A DNA stretch of 64,000 bases, taken from NCBI GenBank assembly GCA_913061435.1, contig CAJXUK010000008.1:1-64000 (forward strand), written 5' to 3'. Position 1 is the first letter of the stretch; each line of letters starts with the position of its first letter. Below are positions 18,129-27,299 of the stretch, in pieces. This stretch comes from an uncultured Thalassolituus sp. (lineage in GTDB: Bacteria > Pseudomonadota > Gammaproteobacteria > Pseudomonadales > Oceanobacteraceae). A program made the position numbers and the translations under genes. The notes beneath the pieces are model-generated. The model searched no databases, had not been told where the DNA came from, and worked only from the letters and a program-made list of their open reading frames with translations.

Positions 18129-19193
18129 ATGGCACTTATTTCCATGCGCCAAATGTTGGATCACGCCGCCGAGTTCGGTTATGGCGTTCCAGCTTTTAAC
18201 GTAAACAACCTAGAGCAAATGCGTGCCATTATGCAGGCTGCTGACCAAACAGATTCGCCGGTGATCGTACAGGCGTCTGCCGGTGCTCGTTCTTATGCAG
18301 GTGCACCTTTCTTGCGTCACCTAATTTTGGCGGCGATTGAAGAATTTCCACACATTCCAGTGTGTATGCACCAAGATCACGGCGCTTCGCCGACGGTATG
18401 CCAGCGATCTATTCAATTGGGCTTTAGCTCAGTGATGATGGATGGTTCTTTGGGTGAAGATGGTAAGACCCCAATGAGCTACGAGTACAACGTAGACGTG
18501 ACTAAGCGTGTTGTCGATATGGCGCACAGCTGTGGTGTATCAGTTGAGGGTGAGCTAGGTGTGTTGGGTTCTCTTGAAACTGGCCAGGCCGGTGAAGAAG
18601 ACGGCGTTGGCGCTGAAGGTACCTTGAGCATGGAGCAAATGCTGACTGACCCTGAAGAAGCAGCTGATTTTGTTAAGAAAACTCAGTGTGATGCATTGGC
18701 TATTGCCTGTGGTACATCTCACGGTGCTTATAAATTTACCCGCCCACCAACGGATGACATCTTAGCGGTAGATCGCATTAAAGAAATCCATAAGCGTATT
18801 CCAGATACTCACTTGGTCATGCACGGTTCTTCTTCTGTTCCACAGGAATGGTTGGCTATTATCAATGAATTCGGTGGCGATATCTCTGAAACTTACGGTG
18901 TGCCAGTTGAGCAGATCGTTGAAGGTATTAAGCATGGTGTGCGTAAAGTTAACATCGATACCGATTTGCGTTTAGCGTCTACCGGTGCAATTCGTAAGTT
19001 CTTGGCTGAGAATCCTTCTGAATTTGATCCACGTAAATACTTCAAAGCCTCTGTTAAGGCGATGCAGGATATCTGTGTTGCCCGTTATGAAGCCTTTGGT
19101 ACTGCGGGTAACGCTTCTAAGATTAACCCTATCTCTTTAGATGCTATGTTTGATCGCTACCAGTCTGGTGAGTTGGATCCTAAGATTAAATAA
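18129..19193 (+). CDS. fba: Fructose-bisphosphate aldolase, class II
   Basis: A 354-residue zinc-dependent aldolase cleaving fructose 1,6-bisphosphate. Class II marks are the [12 protein letters not shown] start, [10 protein letters not shown] near 79-88 with the catalytic aspartate and zinc histidine, [29 protein letters not shown] with a second zinc histidine, HGSSSVPQ and the phosphate-binding VNIDTD. Length fits the CbbA/Fba subtype. The leader contains a CTGCGGTT/AACCGCAG hairpin (18044-18068) without a T-run. A terminator follows the gene. Confidence 0.96.
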   Translation: MALISMRQMLDHAAEFGYGVPAFNVNNLEQMRAIMQAADQTDSPVIVQASAGARSYAGAPFLRHLILAAIEEFPHIPVCMHQDHGASPTVCQRSIQLGFSSVMMDGSLGEDGKTPMSYEYNVDVTKRVVDMAHSCGVSVEGELGVLGSLETGQAGEEDGVGAEGTLSMEQMLTDPEEAADFVKKTQCDALAIACGTSHGAYKFTRPPTDDILAVDRIKEIHKRIPDTHLVMHGSSSVPQEWLAIINEFGGDISETYGVPVEQIVEGIKHGVRKVNIDTDLRLASTGAIRKFLAENPSEFDPRKYFKASVKAMQDICVARYEAFGTAGNASKINPISLDAMFDRYQSGELDPKIK

Positions 19194-19252
19194 GCTGGTT
19201 TTTAAGTCGGAGGTCTGGAGTCAGGCGCCCGACGCTTAAAAAGTGCTTATTC

Positions 19253-19290
19253 AAAAGCCCGAGTTGAGAGATCAGTTTGGGCTTTTTATT
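19253..19290 (+). terminator. Rho-independent terminator after fba
   Basis: AAAAGCCC (19253-19260) pairs with GGGCTTTT (from 19279) across an 18-base loop that may pair further, and a T-rich run follows. It ends the fba transcript before the GTG start at 19341. Confidence 0.75.
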
Positions 19291-19340
19291 TCTTGGGTTT
19301 TAGGGGTAGTATGATCAAATAGCTAAATAGGGAGAATCTT

Positions 19341-19907
19341 GTGAACAGGGAAAAAGTCGAATTTGATAGCCAGTTGCCAGGCGGTTTTAGGAAACTAAGC
19401 ATTGTCTTTGCTGTGATTGCGTTGATCATAGTGATGATACATGTTTTTGGTGCAATAAATTTTGAATGGTTTGGCGCTTTAAATATCATCGCTTTAGTGT
19501 TTGTTTTTATTGCTTATACATTTTATTCGGTAAAGGCCAAGCTGATTATTCTTCCTCAAGAGAGTAGGGTCGAATATAAAGTGTTGAATTTCACCTTTAA
19601 AACAACAGAACGTTTGGTCGGATTTAGTTCTATTAGGGCTTGTTATAGGGCCATGGAATCTTCTGGCGATCCATTTTTTAAGAAATTTATACAGTTAGAT
19701 TTCTCGAAAGGTTTTGAGGATAACTTTCAGTATGGTGATATTCAGCTAGCTGGCCATGTTTTCTATAAATTTGATGAAAATCCTGAAGTAGTTGCAGATA
19801 CTCTATTGAAAATTCAACAGGTAACTAAATTCAAAATTGTTTTAGAGGCTGGCTTAAAAGAGCTTGTTGAACCAGAACTGGATAAGCTTGGTGGTGACTA
19901 TGAATAA
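19341..19907 (+). CDS. Unknown membrane protein with two helices and a PH-like soluble part
   Basis: A 188-residue protein I cannot name. Two hydrophobic helices lie near 19-40 and 45-65, followed by a soluble region rich in beta-type segments (KAKLIILPQESRVEYKVLNF and onward). The layout is like small bacterial PH-domain/YcxB-type proteins: a two-helix anchor, then a barrel-like domain facing the cytoplasm. The start is GTG with a GGGAG ribosome site. Its last bases overlap the ATG of a small exported protein, so they form a pair. Base composition is slightly more AT-rich than fba. Confidence 0.6.
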   Translation: MNREKVEFDSQLPGGFRKLSIVFAVIALIIVMIHVFGAINFEWFGALNIIALVFVFIAYTFYSVKAKLIILPQESRVEYKVLNFTFKTTERLVGFSSIRACYRAMESSGDPFFKKFIQLDFSKGFEDNFQYGDIQLAGHVFYKFDENPEVVADTLLKIQQVTKFKIVLEAGLKELVEPELDKLGGDYE

Positions 19908-20127
19908 AGTTCTGTATTTATTAGTGTTTTTAACATTTGATGCGATAGCAATTAATTACCAAGCTGAATTGGCTTGTGTACTTCATTTAGGTGAAAAGTG
20001 TAGTGCAGACTTTATCTTAAGCCTAACTGACCCCTGTATAAAAGATATTGAATGCTTGAAACCATGGGTTCCTAGTTCAGATTCCCCTAACCCTGATGAT
20101 CAAATTCTATTTCTAAAAACTAGGTGA
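19900..20127 (+). CDS. Small exported cysteine-containing protein, unknown
   Basis: A 75-residue protein with a plausible signal peptide (MNKVLYLLVFLTFDAIA) and a short mature region holding four cysteines (positions 27, 35, 48, 54), enough for two disulfides in the periplasm. The ATG is chosen over an in-frame upstream ATG at 19864 because it directly overlaps the stop of the membrane-protein gene and places the signal peptide at the N-terminus. The 3' end overlaps the convergent glutathione-transferase gene by 15 bases. No family is recognised. Confidence 0.5.
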   Translation: MNKVLYLLVFLTFDAIAINYQAELACVLHLGEKCSADFILSLTDPCIKDIECLKPWVPSSDSPNPDDQILFLKTR

Positions 20128-20844
20128 TTTATCTGCAAAGCTGGGGAAATATATGATGCTCTTATCATTGAGCCAAGGTTTATACTTTTCCATAATCGAT
20201 TTAAAGAGTTCAGACTCTAACAATTCATTCAGCCATTGAATGAGTTTTGGATAAGGGCTTGCTTCAAACCATTTTTTATCCACATGAGCGAACTGGCGCA
20301 CGAAGGGAAAAACCGCAATATCAGCTAAAGTCATTTCTTCTGCTAATAGATAGCGATGTTTTTCCAATAACTTTTCTAGCTTGGCTAAAAATACTTCGCC
20401 CATTTCACGGTAGTGCTCTTCACTTTCTTCATGGCGATCAGCATATTTATAGCGATCTAACGCCCATTTAAACGAGCCGTCGTTTTCATCAATAAGTTCA
20501 TCAATATCGAGTTGCAGGTGCAAAGGGAGGTATTGAGCTTTAACTTTATTGGAAGAGTCGTTTAATGCAGCTTGCTCAAGTGCCCACAGCATAATATCGC
20601 GGCTCTCATCGATAATGCTTTTATCATTCCGTTGCGCGACCTCTAAGGCTAAAACAGGAACCGTCGCTTTGGGGCTGATTTCTAATAGCTCTTGGGGTTT
20701 ATTCTTCAGAACCACTTCTCTCAACTCTAAGCTCTGTGAAGGCAGAAATAATGCGCAGGCTAAGCGAGCACGCATAGCATAGGGGCAGCGTCGAAAGGAA
20801 TACAAAATGCCCATTCTATTAGTATTGGGTTGAGTGGCAGGCAT
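20113..20844 (-). CDS. Glutathione S-transferase family protein
   Basis: A 243-residue GST-fold protein. The thioredoxin-like N-terminal half has YSFRRCPYAMRARLA near residues 15-29 and SPKATVPVL with the conserved cis-proline. The helical C-terminal half has RYLLAEEMTLADIAVFPF, the N-capping/hydrophobic-staple motif of GSTs. It may conjugate or reduce using glutathione; substrate unknown. The ATG at 20844 has an AAAGGT ribosome site; an in-frame ATG at 20862 has none. A strong terminator separates it from typA. Confidence 0.85.
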   Translation of the reverse strand: MPATQPNTNRMGILYSFRRCPYAMRARLACALFLPSQSLELREVVLKNKPQELLEISPKATVPVLALEVAQRNDKSIIDESRDIMLWALEQAALNDSSNKVKAQYLPLHLQLDIDELIDENDGSFKWALDRYKYADRHEESEEHYREMGEVFLAKLEKLLEKHRYLLAEEMTLADIAVFPFVRQFAHVDKKWFEASPYPKLIQWLNELLESELFKSIMEKYKPWLNDKSIIYFPSFADKSPSF

Positions 20845-20892
20845 GATATTACCTTTAATCAATATGTTTGAAGGTGATTATACGTAAACTTA

Positions 20893-20940
20893 TGGCAAAA
20901 AAAATCCCAACTTGAGTTGCCTCAAATTGGGATTTTTTAA
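20893..20940. terminator. Bidirectional-looking rho-independent terminator after typA
   Basis: AAAATCCCAACTTGAG (20901-20916) pairs with CTCAAATTGGGATTTT (20921-20936) around a TTGC loop with one mismatch. Runs of A before and T after make it functional on either strand. On the - strand it closes typA and precedes the GST gene. Confidence 0.9.
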
Positions 20941-20960
20941 GCTAAAAAGCTGCTATTAAA

Positions 20961-22778
20961 TTATGCAGGCTTCTTAGGCTTGTTACGCTTACGTTCGTTT
21001 TCAGTAAGGAATTTCTTACGTAAACGAATGCTAGTAGGTGTTACTTCAACTAGTTCATCATCTTCGATAAACTCAAGCGCTTGTTCTAGCGTATGCTTAA
21101 CCGGTGGTGTTAGGTTAATCGCTTCATCTGTACCAGAGGCACGTACGTTAGTAAGCTGCTTACCTTTAGTTGGGTTAACCGCTAGATCGTTTTCGCGGCT
21201 GTGTAAACCAACGATCTGACCTTCATAAACTTCTGCAGCTGGCTCCATGAACATACGTCCACGGTCTTGCAAGCTGAATAATGAGAAGCCAAGAACTTTA
21301 CCTGTCACCATGGAAACCATTACGCCGTTGTGACGAGTAGAACCTAGACCCGCATTAACTGGGCCGTAGTGATCAAATACGTTGGTCAAAATACCAGAGC
21401 CAGAAGTCATGGTCATGAAATCAGAGCGGAAACCAATTAAGCCACGTGCTGGCATAATGAATTCAAGGCGAGTACGGCCTTTGCCATCTGGAACCATGTT
21501 GGTCATTTCAGCTTTACGGTTACCCATTTCTTCCATGATCGAACCTTGATGCTCTTCTTCGATGTCGATCATCACTTGTTCGTAAGGTTCTTGGATTACG
21601 CCATCTACTTCACGCTGAACAACTTCAGGCTTACCAATCGCCATTTCGAAACCTTCGCGACGCATGGTTTCGATCAATACCGAAAGGTGTAATTCACCAC
21701 GACCCGATACTTTAAATTTCTCTGGGCTGTCGCCTGGCTCAACGCGCAAGGCAACGTTGTGAATCAATTCTTTTTCTAAGCGATCTTTAATATTACGCGA
21801 AGTTACGAATTTACCTTCTTTGCCCGCAAACGGTGAGTTGTTTACTTGGAATGTCATGCTAACGGTTGGCTCATCAACACTTAGTGCTGGCATAGCTTCG
21901 ACATTGTTCATCTCACAAATAGTGTCTGAGATGTTTAATTTATCGATACCCGAGATACATACGATGTCGCCAGCTTGAGCGTCGTTAGTAGAAACACGAT
22001 CTAGGCCTTTAAAGCCTTTTACTTCTTGAACGCGTGCTTTACGAACATTGCCTTCGGCATCAACTACTTGTACATCTGTACTTGGCTTCAATTTACCACG
22101 AGTGATACGGCCAACACCGATAACACCAACGAAGCTATCATAATCTAATGCAGAGATTTGCATCTGCAAAGGACCTTCAGCATCAACTTTAGGGGCTTCA
22201 ACATGATCAACAATCATTTGGAACAATGGCGTCATGTCATCTGCCATTTCATCTGGATCTGTGCCTGCAATACCATTGATTGCAGAAGCATAGATGATTG
22301 GGAAATCTAACTGCTCGTCTGTTCCACCTAAGCGGTCGAAAAGATCGAAAACTTGGTCAGCAACCCACTCTGGGCGAGAACCCGGACGGTCAACCTTGTT
22401 AATAACAACGATTGGGCGCAAACCACGTTCGAATGCTTTTTGCGTTACGAAACGCGTTTGTGGCATAGGGCCATCAATTGCATCAACGATTAAACATACA
22501 GAATCTACCATCGACATTACACGTTCTACTTCACCACCGAAATCAGCGTGTCCTGGGGTGTCGATGATGTTAATGCGGTAGTCGTTCCACTCGATTGCAG
22601 TGTTTTTTGCAAGAATGGTAATGCCACGCTCTTTTTCTTGGTCGTTCGAGTCCATGACTCGCTCGCCTGCTTGGTTACGCTCAAGTGTACCTGACTGTTC
22701 AAGCAACTTGTCAACTAGGGTAGTTTTACCGTGGTCAACGTGGGCAATGATGGCGATATTACGTAAGTTCTCGATCAC
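20961..22778 (-). CDS. typA: Ribosome-associated GTPase TypA/BipA
   Basis: A 605-residue translational GTPase of the EF-G group that binds the ribosome and aids large-subunit assembly and stress or cold growth. G motifs: [10 protein letters not shown] (12-21), the switch [14 protein letters not shown], and VINKVDR near 126. Later come the BipA-specific [22 protein letters not shown] and [16 protein letters not shown] blocks. Length is typical. Its promoter must lie in 22779-22990, divergent from glnA. Confidence 0.96.
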   Translation of the reverse strand: MIENLRNIAIIAHVDHGKTTLVDKLLEQSGTLERNQAGERVMDSNDQEKERGITILAKNTAIEWNDYRINIIDTPGHADFGGEVERVMSMVDSVCLIVDAIDGPMPQTRFVTQKAFERGLRPIVVINKVDRPGSRPEWVADQVFDLFDRLGGTDEQLDFPIIYASAINGIAGTDPDEMADDMTPLFQMIVDHVEAPKVDAEGPLQMQISALDYDSFVGVIGVGRITRGKLKPSTDVQVVDAEGNVRKARVQEVKGFKGLDRVSTNDAQAGDIVCISGIDKLNISDTICEMNNVEAMPALSVDEPTVSMTFQVNNSPFAGKEGKFVTSRNIKDRLEKELIHNVALRVEPGDSPEKFKVSGRGELHLSVLIETMRREGFEMAIGKPEVVQREVDGVIQEPYEQVMIDIEEEHQGSIMEEMGNRKAEMTNMVPDGKGRTRLEFIMPARGLIGFRSDFMTMTSGSGILTNVFDHYGPVNAGLGSTRHNGVMVSMVTGKVLGFSLFSLQDRGRMFMEPAAEVYEGQIVGLHSRENDLAVNPTKGKQLTNVRASGTDEAINLTPPVKHTLEQALEFIEDDELVEVTPTSIRLRKKFLTENERKRNKPKKPA

Positions 22779-22968
22779 AATTAGGACTCTGAGTTGTGGC
22801 CTAACAAACGCGCTTTAATAGCATGTTTGCAATAGGCTGGGCTTTAAAAGGGCGTAATTATACATTAGCTTTGCAGATAATGTTGATAAAATTGAAGGAA
22901 ATTTGATCGATTAGTGCTCACGACAGGGTCGATAAAAGATAAAGCCCCATTATTGTGCTAATAAAGTT

Positions 22969-22997
22969 TTAACTTAGTGATGACTTGAACCTATAAT
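22969..22997 (+). promoter_or_regulatory. Predicted distal sigma-70 promoter of glnA
   Basis: TTAACT (22969-22974) and a consensus TATAAT (22992-22997) are 17 bases apart. Together with the downstream sigma-54 promoter this gives the two-promoter layout known for enteric glnA. Confidence 0.55.
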
Positions 22998-23037
22998 GAG
23001 GCACAAACACGGAGTGCTCATCGTAATTAGCCATTTG

Positions 23038-23084
23038 TGCACTATATTAAGCCTTTATAATTTTATTTGCACTATTTTGGTGCG
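23038..23084 (+). promoter_or_regulatory. NtrC-binding sites upstream of glnA
   Basis: TGCACTATTTTGGTGCG (23068-23084) fits the NtrC pattern TGCACYANNNTGGTGCA at every defined base except the last. A half-site TGCACTA begins at 23038, exactly 30 bases (about three helical turns) upstream, so both face the same side of the DNA as NtrC enhancers do. Confidence 0.8.
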
Positions 23085-23146
23085 TCAAATGCATTGGCTT
23101 TAGGCAAAATTTCGGATTATGCCGGTTTAGTCGTGGTTTTAGTGAG

Positions 23147-23162
23147 TGGCACAGTAGTTGCT
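23147..23162 (+). promoter_or_regulatory. Sigma-54 promoter of glnA
   Basis: TGGCACAGTAGTTGCT matches the -24/-12 consensus TGGCAC-N5-TTGCW exactly, with GG and GC at the required spacing. It lies 75 bases before the glnA ATG and about 60 bases after the NtrC site. Confidence 0.88.
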
Positions 23163-23236
23163 AATTAAATATCAAACTTGGTAGTGGCTCATTCTCTGAG
23201 TCACTAATTAGATACAAAAACATCTGGAGACTAAAG

Positions 23237-24643
23237 ATGTCAGTAAATACTTTGAGCTTGATCAAAGAAAATGATGTTAAGTGGGTTGATTTACGTTTTA
23301 CCGATACAAAAGGTAAAGAGCACCACGTTACAATTCCATCTAGCTATGTAGATGAAGAGTTTTTTGAAGTCGGCCAAATGTTTGATGGCTCTTCTATTGG
23401 TGGTTGGAAAGGTATTAACGAATCAGACATGATTCTTCTGCCAGATGACGAAACGTCTTTCTTAGATCCGTTCACCGAAGATTCTACTTTGATTTTGCGT
23501 TGTGACATTATTGAGCCTGCAACGATGCAAGGCTATGATCGTGACCCTCGCTCTGTTGCTAAACGTGCAGAAGGCTTTTTACAAGCCTCTGGTCTTGGTG
23601 ATACTGCTTTCTTTGGTCCTGAGCCAGAGTTCTTTGTATTTGACGATATTCGTTGGGGTTCAGACATGTCTGGCTCTTTCTACAAAATCAATTCTGAAGA
23701 AGCTGCTTGGAACACTGGTGCTGAAATCGCTGGTGGAAACATGGGTCACCGCCCAACGGTTAAAGGTGGTTACTTCCCAGTTCCTCCAGTTGATAGCTCA
23801 CACGACATGCGTGCGGCTATGTGTAACATCATGATGTCTATTGGCCTTGATGTTGAAGTGCATCACCATGAAGTAGCAACGGCTAACCAGAACGAAATTG
23901 GCGTACGTTTTAACACCTTGGTTAAAAAAGCTGATGAAGTTCAAATGTACAAGTACGTTGTTCATAACGTTGCAGCTGCATATGGTAAAACAGCGACCTT
24001 TATGCCTAAGCCAGTTATTGGTGATAACGGTTCGGGTATGCACGTACATCAGTCTTTCTGGAAAGACGGCGAAAACCAATTTGCCGGTGATAGCTATGCT
24101 GGATTGAGCGAAATGGCTCTTTACTACATTGGCGGTATCATCAAGCACGCTAAAGCCTTGAATGCGTTCACTAACCCTTCAACAAACTCTTATAAGCGTT
24201 TGATTCCGGGTTTTGAAGCGCCAGTTATGCTTGCTTACTCTGCGCGTAACCGTTCTGCTTCTATCCGTATTCCATACGTTGCTTCTCCAAAAGGTAAGCG
24301 TATCGAAGCACGTTTCCCTGATCCAATGGCTAACCCATACCTAGCATTCGCGGCTATGTTGATGGCCGGTATCGACGGTATTAAAAACAAGATTCACCCT
24401 GGTGATGCGGCTGATAAAGATTTGTATGACTTGCCAGCTGAAGAAGCTGCAGCAATTCCACAAGTTGCGGGTAGCTTGCGTGAAGCTCTTGAGTGCTTGA
24501 AAGAAGACATGGATTTCTTAACAGAAGGCGATGTATTCACTAAAGATATGATCGAAGCTTACATTGATCTAGCAATGGAAGATGTTTACCGCATCGAGCA
24601 AACGACGCATCCGTTAGAGTTTGATATGTACTACTCTCTGTAA
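23237..24643 (+). CDS. glnA: Glutamine synthetase, type I
   Basis: A 468-residue enzyme making glutamine from glutamate, ammonia and ATP as a dodecamer. Visible motifs: [10 protein letters not shown] near 50, [11 protein letters not shown], the ATP-binding block around [33 protein letters not shown], and RSASIRIP. Tyr397 in DLYDLP is the adenylylation site used by GlnE, whose gene is in this same window at 46504-49551. The ATG follows a CTGGAGAC ribosome site. Control is by NtrC and sigma-54, from sites directly upstream. A strong terminator follows. Confidence 0.98.
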   Translation: MSVNTLSLIKENDVKWVDLRFTDTKGKEHHVTIPSSYVDEEFFEVGQMFDGSSIGGWKGINESDMILLPDDETSFLDPFTEDSTLILRCDIIEPATMQGYDRDPRSVAKRAEGFLQASGLGDTAFFGPEPEFFVFDDIRWGSDMSGSFYKINSEEAAWNTGAEIAGGNMGHRPTVKGGYFPVPPVDSSHDMRAAMCNIMMSIGLDVEVHHHEVATANQNEIGVRFNTLVKKADEVQMYKYVVHNVAAAYGKTATFMPKPVIGDNGSGMHVHQSFWKDGENQFAGDSYAGLSEMALYYIGGIIKHAKALNAFTNPSTNSYKRLIPGFEAPVMLAYSARNRSASIRIPYVASPKGKRIEARFPDPMANPYLAFAAMLMAGIDGIKNKIHPGDAADKDLYDLPAEEAAAIPQVAGSLREALECLKEDMDFLTEGDVFTKDMIEAYIDLAMEDVYRIEQTTHPLEFDMYYSL

Positions 24644-24677
24644 GCAATAAGCTTGTAAGTACAGAGATAGGCAAATA

Positions 24678-24713
24678 AAACCGTTTCTTGGTAACAAGAA
24701 ACGGTTTTTTTAT
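24678..24713 (+). terminator. Rho-independent terminator after glnA
   Basis: AAACCGTTTCTTG (24678-24690) and CAAGAAACGGTTT (24695-24707) form a perfect 13-bp stem with a GTAA loop, followed by a T-run. It implies that glnA is monocistronic and separate from any ntrBC genes. Confidence 0.95.
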
Positions 24714-24814
24714 GCCTGCTCAATTATTGTTTTAACCTATAATTAATTTACTTAAAGCGTTATAAATCATATACACATGGCTAATATGAATTCATTTATG
24801 CAAGAGGTGCCGGC

Positions 24815-25789
24815 GTGAAAGTGCTGAATTGGGACAGTGTGGAATTACAGCGTGCGTTAAAACCGTTAGATTGGCAAAGCCTGCCCGAGATATCACCAGT
24901 ACAGCAGCGATATTTGCATTATTACAATATTGATTTTGCTTCTAATAACGACAAAATAAAGCACCACTTGGGCAGTCTTTCTGCGGGTGGTTATGAGTTA
25001 GCGACGCATGTTTATTTACATGAAGATGCAAAAGGTACTGCGCTTTTAGTGCACGGTTATTATGACCATGTAGGTATATACGGAGGCTTAATCGAGTTTT
25101 GCTTACAGCAGGGCTTAAATGTTGTTGCTTACGATTTACCTGGTCATGGATTATCGACAGGAGAAAGAGCTTCAATTAGTAGTTTTCGAGAGTACGACGA
25201 TATTTTTGCCAGCATGGTTGAGCAGTGTCAGATGCATTTATGTACTAATTCAGGCAAGCTTTACGTTTTTGGGCAAAGCACGGGAGGGGCAATTATAATA
25301 AATTACCTGTTGTCACGTGATATAAAGCAGCAGAACTCACCATTTGCTGGCATATCTTTGTTTGCACCTCTAGTGCGGCCTTGTGGTTGGACGAAAGCAA
25401 AAATTTTGCACAGTTTGTTGCGGCCATTTATTAAACAGTTAAAAAGACACTTTGGGCCTAATTCAAATAATATAGAGTTCCTGAAGTTTATTGCTGAAAA
25501 TGATCCTTTGCAGCCGCTTGCGTTGTCAGTGAAGTGGGTTGGTGCATTGAAAAAATGGATAAAAAAAATCGAGGCTAGTCACCCTTCTGATATAGCGATT
25601 AATATCGTACAAGGGGATTTAGATGAGACAGTCGAGTGGAAGCATAATATGCCACTTTTACAGAAGAAATTTCCTAATAGAAAACTCATCATAGTTGAAG
25701 GTGGTCGACATCAGTTAGTGAATGAAGATCTTAATAAAAGAACGTTTGCGTTTAATTGGTTAGAGCAACAATTGGGTTGGAAAATTTAA
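24815..25789 (+). CDS. Alpha/beta hydrolase, monoacylglycerol-lipase/lysophospholipase type
   Basis: A 324-residue cytoplasmic-looking serine hydrolase. LVHGYYDHVGIYGGL forms the oxyanion strand region; the nucleophile is Ser155 in GQSTGG; Asp in QGDLDETV and His in EGGRHQLVNE complete a triad in the usual order. DLPGHGLSTGERASI is typical of the Hydrolase_4/serine aminopeptidase S33 group that includes PldB-like and monoglyceride lipases. Substrate unknown. The start is GTG with an AGAGG ribosome site. It stands alone after the glnA terminator. Confidence 0.8.
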   Translation: MKVLNWDSVELQRALKPLDWQSLPEISPVQQRYLHYYNIDFASNNDKIKHHLGSLSAGGYELATHVYLHEDAKGTALLVHGYYDHVGIYGGLIEFCLQQGLNVVAYDLPGHGLSTGERASISSFREYDDIFASMVEQCQMHLCTNSGKLYVFGQSTGGAIIINYLLSRDIKQQNSPFAGISLFAPLVRPCGWTKAKILHSLLRPFIKQLKRHFGPNSNNIEFLKFIAENDPLQPLALSVKWVGALKKWIKKIEASHPSDIAINIVQGDLDETVEWKHNMPLLQKKFPNRKLIIVEGGRHQLVNEDLNKRTFAFNWLEQQLGWKI

Positions 25790-25980
25790 TAGCAGCTAAT
25801 CATCATCTACACTTGAAAACTTTATCATTATCTAGATAATGTCAGCGTTATCACAATAAGCTATAAGCCTTTTATTCTAGAAAGCTAAAAGCTTATTGGT
25901 TAAACAATATAAAAATTATAAAAATAAAAAGCCTGAATTAAAGGCAATTGATTGAGCAGTTCTGCTCGTTGGGGAAAATC

Positions 25981-26109
25981 GTGAATAACAAACCAGATGT
26001 TGTATTTGTATTAGCAGGAATTGTGGCTGTAGGAGCATTAGTGACTGGCTTATTAGCACCAGACCAGGCGCAAGCGGTTATGGTGGTCAGTGAATCATTA
26101 ATACGTTAA
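25981..26109 (+). CDS. Small membrane protein, 42 residues
   Basis: A GTG-initiated micro-gene with a GGGGA ribosome site six bases before the start. The product is a single hydrophobic helix (about residues 8-27, VFVLAGIVAVGALVTGLLA) with a short charged N-terminus and a C-terminal tail ending SLIR, so probably a single-pass inner-membrane peptide. A GAGCA/TGCTC hairpin (25954-25967) sits just ahead of the ribosome site and could tune translation. No family known to me. The remainder of 25790-26122 holds only small AT-rich inverted repeats. Confidence 0.5.
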   Translation: MNNKPDVVFVLAGIVAVGALVTGLLAPDQAQAVMVVSESLIR

Positions 26110-26122
26110 TCACCAAACTTGT

Positions 26123-26740
26123 TTAATTTGCAATAATCGCAGAAAGTTGGATATCCCAGCTTTCTGTCGGTAAATGCTCAGTTTCTTGGCATTGATGCGC
26201 TAAACCAAACAGCTTTGGCTTTACACCATCATTTTTGCGACAAAATTCAAAGGTTCGATCGTAAAACCCACCTCCCATACCTAAACGGTTGCCGTGTGCA
26301 TCAAAAGCGACTAATGGTAAGCCAACAACATTTAAGAATTTTGCTTGAATGCGATGATTAAACTTGGGATCTGGTTCGGCAATTCCAAAGCGGTTTTTCT
26401 TCATCTTGCTGTCGGCTTTGTATTCCACAAACCATAAGAAGCCTTTTCTTATCGGGTCTAATACTGGCAGGTATATTTTTTTTCCTTCTTGCCACGCTTG
26501 TTTAATAACAAGTAGGGTTTCTACTTCACCATCATTAGGTAAATACAAGGCGATGCGCTTAGAAAATTTAAAAGCAGGGTGTTGATTTAACTGTCGCTTT
26601 AGCCGTATAGCAGCGTTTTGATGTTGGCGTTTTGAGAGTTTGCGGCGAGCTTGGCGCATTTGCAGGCGTAGCTGGCGTTTTTGCTGCAAAGTTGAAAGGT
26701 GTTTTTTAGCAGGAATGACCGGTTCAATCGAATTGATCAT
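26123..26740 (-). CDS. ygfA: 5-formyltetrahydrofolate cyclo-ligase
   Basis: A 205-residue enzyme converting 5-formyl-THF to 5,10-methenyl-THF with ATP. The basic N-terminal helices (LRLQMRQARRKLS), YLPNDGEVETLLVI, and the C-terminal VVGLPLVAFDAHGNRLGMGGGFYDRTFE block are family signatures. The ATG at 26740 has a GGGGAG ribosome site; a longer in-frame reading from 26788 would run into the 6S RNA and is rejected. It lies directly downstream of the 6S RNA gene, the classical ssrS-ygfA transcript. Confidence 0.93.
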   Translation of the reverse strand: MINSIEPVIPAKKHLSTLQQKRQLRLQMRQARRKLSKRQHQNAAIRLKRQLNQHPAFKFSKRIALYLPNDGEVETLLVIKQAWQEGKKIYLPVLDPIRKGFLWFVEYKADSKMKKNRFGIAEPDPKFNHRIQAKFLNVVGLPLVAFDAHGNRLGMGGGFYDRTFEFCRKNDGVKPKLFGLAHQCQETEHLPTESWDIQLSAIIAN

Positions 26741-26745
26741 TAAGG

Positions 26746-26921
26746 CTCCCCATGGTGCCGCTGTCAAAAATAAAGGCCTTGAACCCAAGGTTCAAGGGTG
26801 GCGGGCTAGGTACTATATTAGGTTTTCCGGCAAGCGGACATACACACAATAATACGTTAACCCTCCAGGGTCATAAGCATCGGCTCGAGGTCTTTATAGA
26901 CTGGCTAACACCCCAGGGAAC
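26746..26921 (-). ncRNA. ssrS: 6S RNA
   Basis: About 176 nt on the - strand between zapA and ygfA, the conserved location of 6S RNA. Recognisable parts on that strand are the 5' block CCCTGGGGTGTTAGCCAGTC, GAGCCGATG at the edge of the central bubble, GTGTGTATGTCCGC, and the 3' hairpin CCTTGAACC...GGTTCAAGG followed by GACAGCGGCACC. A -10 TATACT (26928-26933) sits just upstream of the 5' end. 6S RNA mimics an open promoter and binds sigma-70 RNA polymerase in stationary phase. Exact ends are estimates of about 5 nt. Confidence 0.9.
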
Positions 26922-26984
26922 AAATAAAGTATACCAATTTTTAAGCTGAAAGAATGTTAATTATTAAAATTTACTCATCTTTGC

Positions 26985-27299
26985 TTACAAATCTAAAGAT
27001 AAATCTTGAATAAAGGCGTCATCTAAACGTTCATTCATACGATCAATTTCTTCTGCAACTTTAGCTTGTTCGCTTTGCAACTGCTGCAGCTGATGGGCAA
27101 TATTTAATGCTGCAATAACTGCAATTCGATCAGCGCCAAGTACTTTACCTGAATTTTGGCTGGCATTGCGTATATCGCGCATTTTATCATCTAAAAACTT
27201 AGCTGCAGAGGTCAGTTCGCTCTGATTTTCTTCTGGACAATTAATTCGAAAATCACGATCCAAAATAGAGACTGTTAACGTATTTATAGAATCAACCAC
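26985..27299 (-). CDS. zapA: Cell-division protein ZapA
   Basis: A 104-residue FtsZ-ring-associated protein that cross-links FtsZ protofilaments. The N-terminal beta part (TLTVSILDRDFRINCPEEN) and the long C-terminal coiled coil, with VLGADRIAVIAALNIAHQL near 60-78, are characteristic. The start is GTG with a GGAG ribosome site, and the gene overlaps the zapB-like gene by eight bases. Position just upstream of ssrS-ygfA is conserved in gammaproteobacteria. Confidence 0.92.
   Translation of the reverse strand: MVDSINTLTVSILDRDFRINCPEENQSELTSAAKFLDDKMRDIRNASQNSGKVLGADRIAVIAALNIAHQLQQLQSEQAKVAEEIDRMNERLDDAFIQDLSLDL

Larger units (their letters stand above)
22779..23236. other. Intergenic control region between typA and glnA
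   Basis: These 458 bases contain no gene I can support. They hold a sigma-70 promoter, NtrC sites and a sigma-54 promoter for glnA, listed separately, and must also contain the divergent typA promoter. Confidence 0.8.

Noticed and set aside
26640..26949. Overlapping 65-70-codon frames on + in the 6S region
   Set aside because: They fall on the 6S RNA gene and the ygfA leader, with no ribosome sites.
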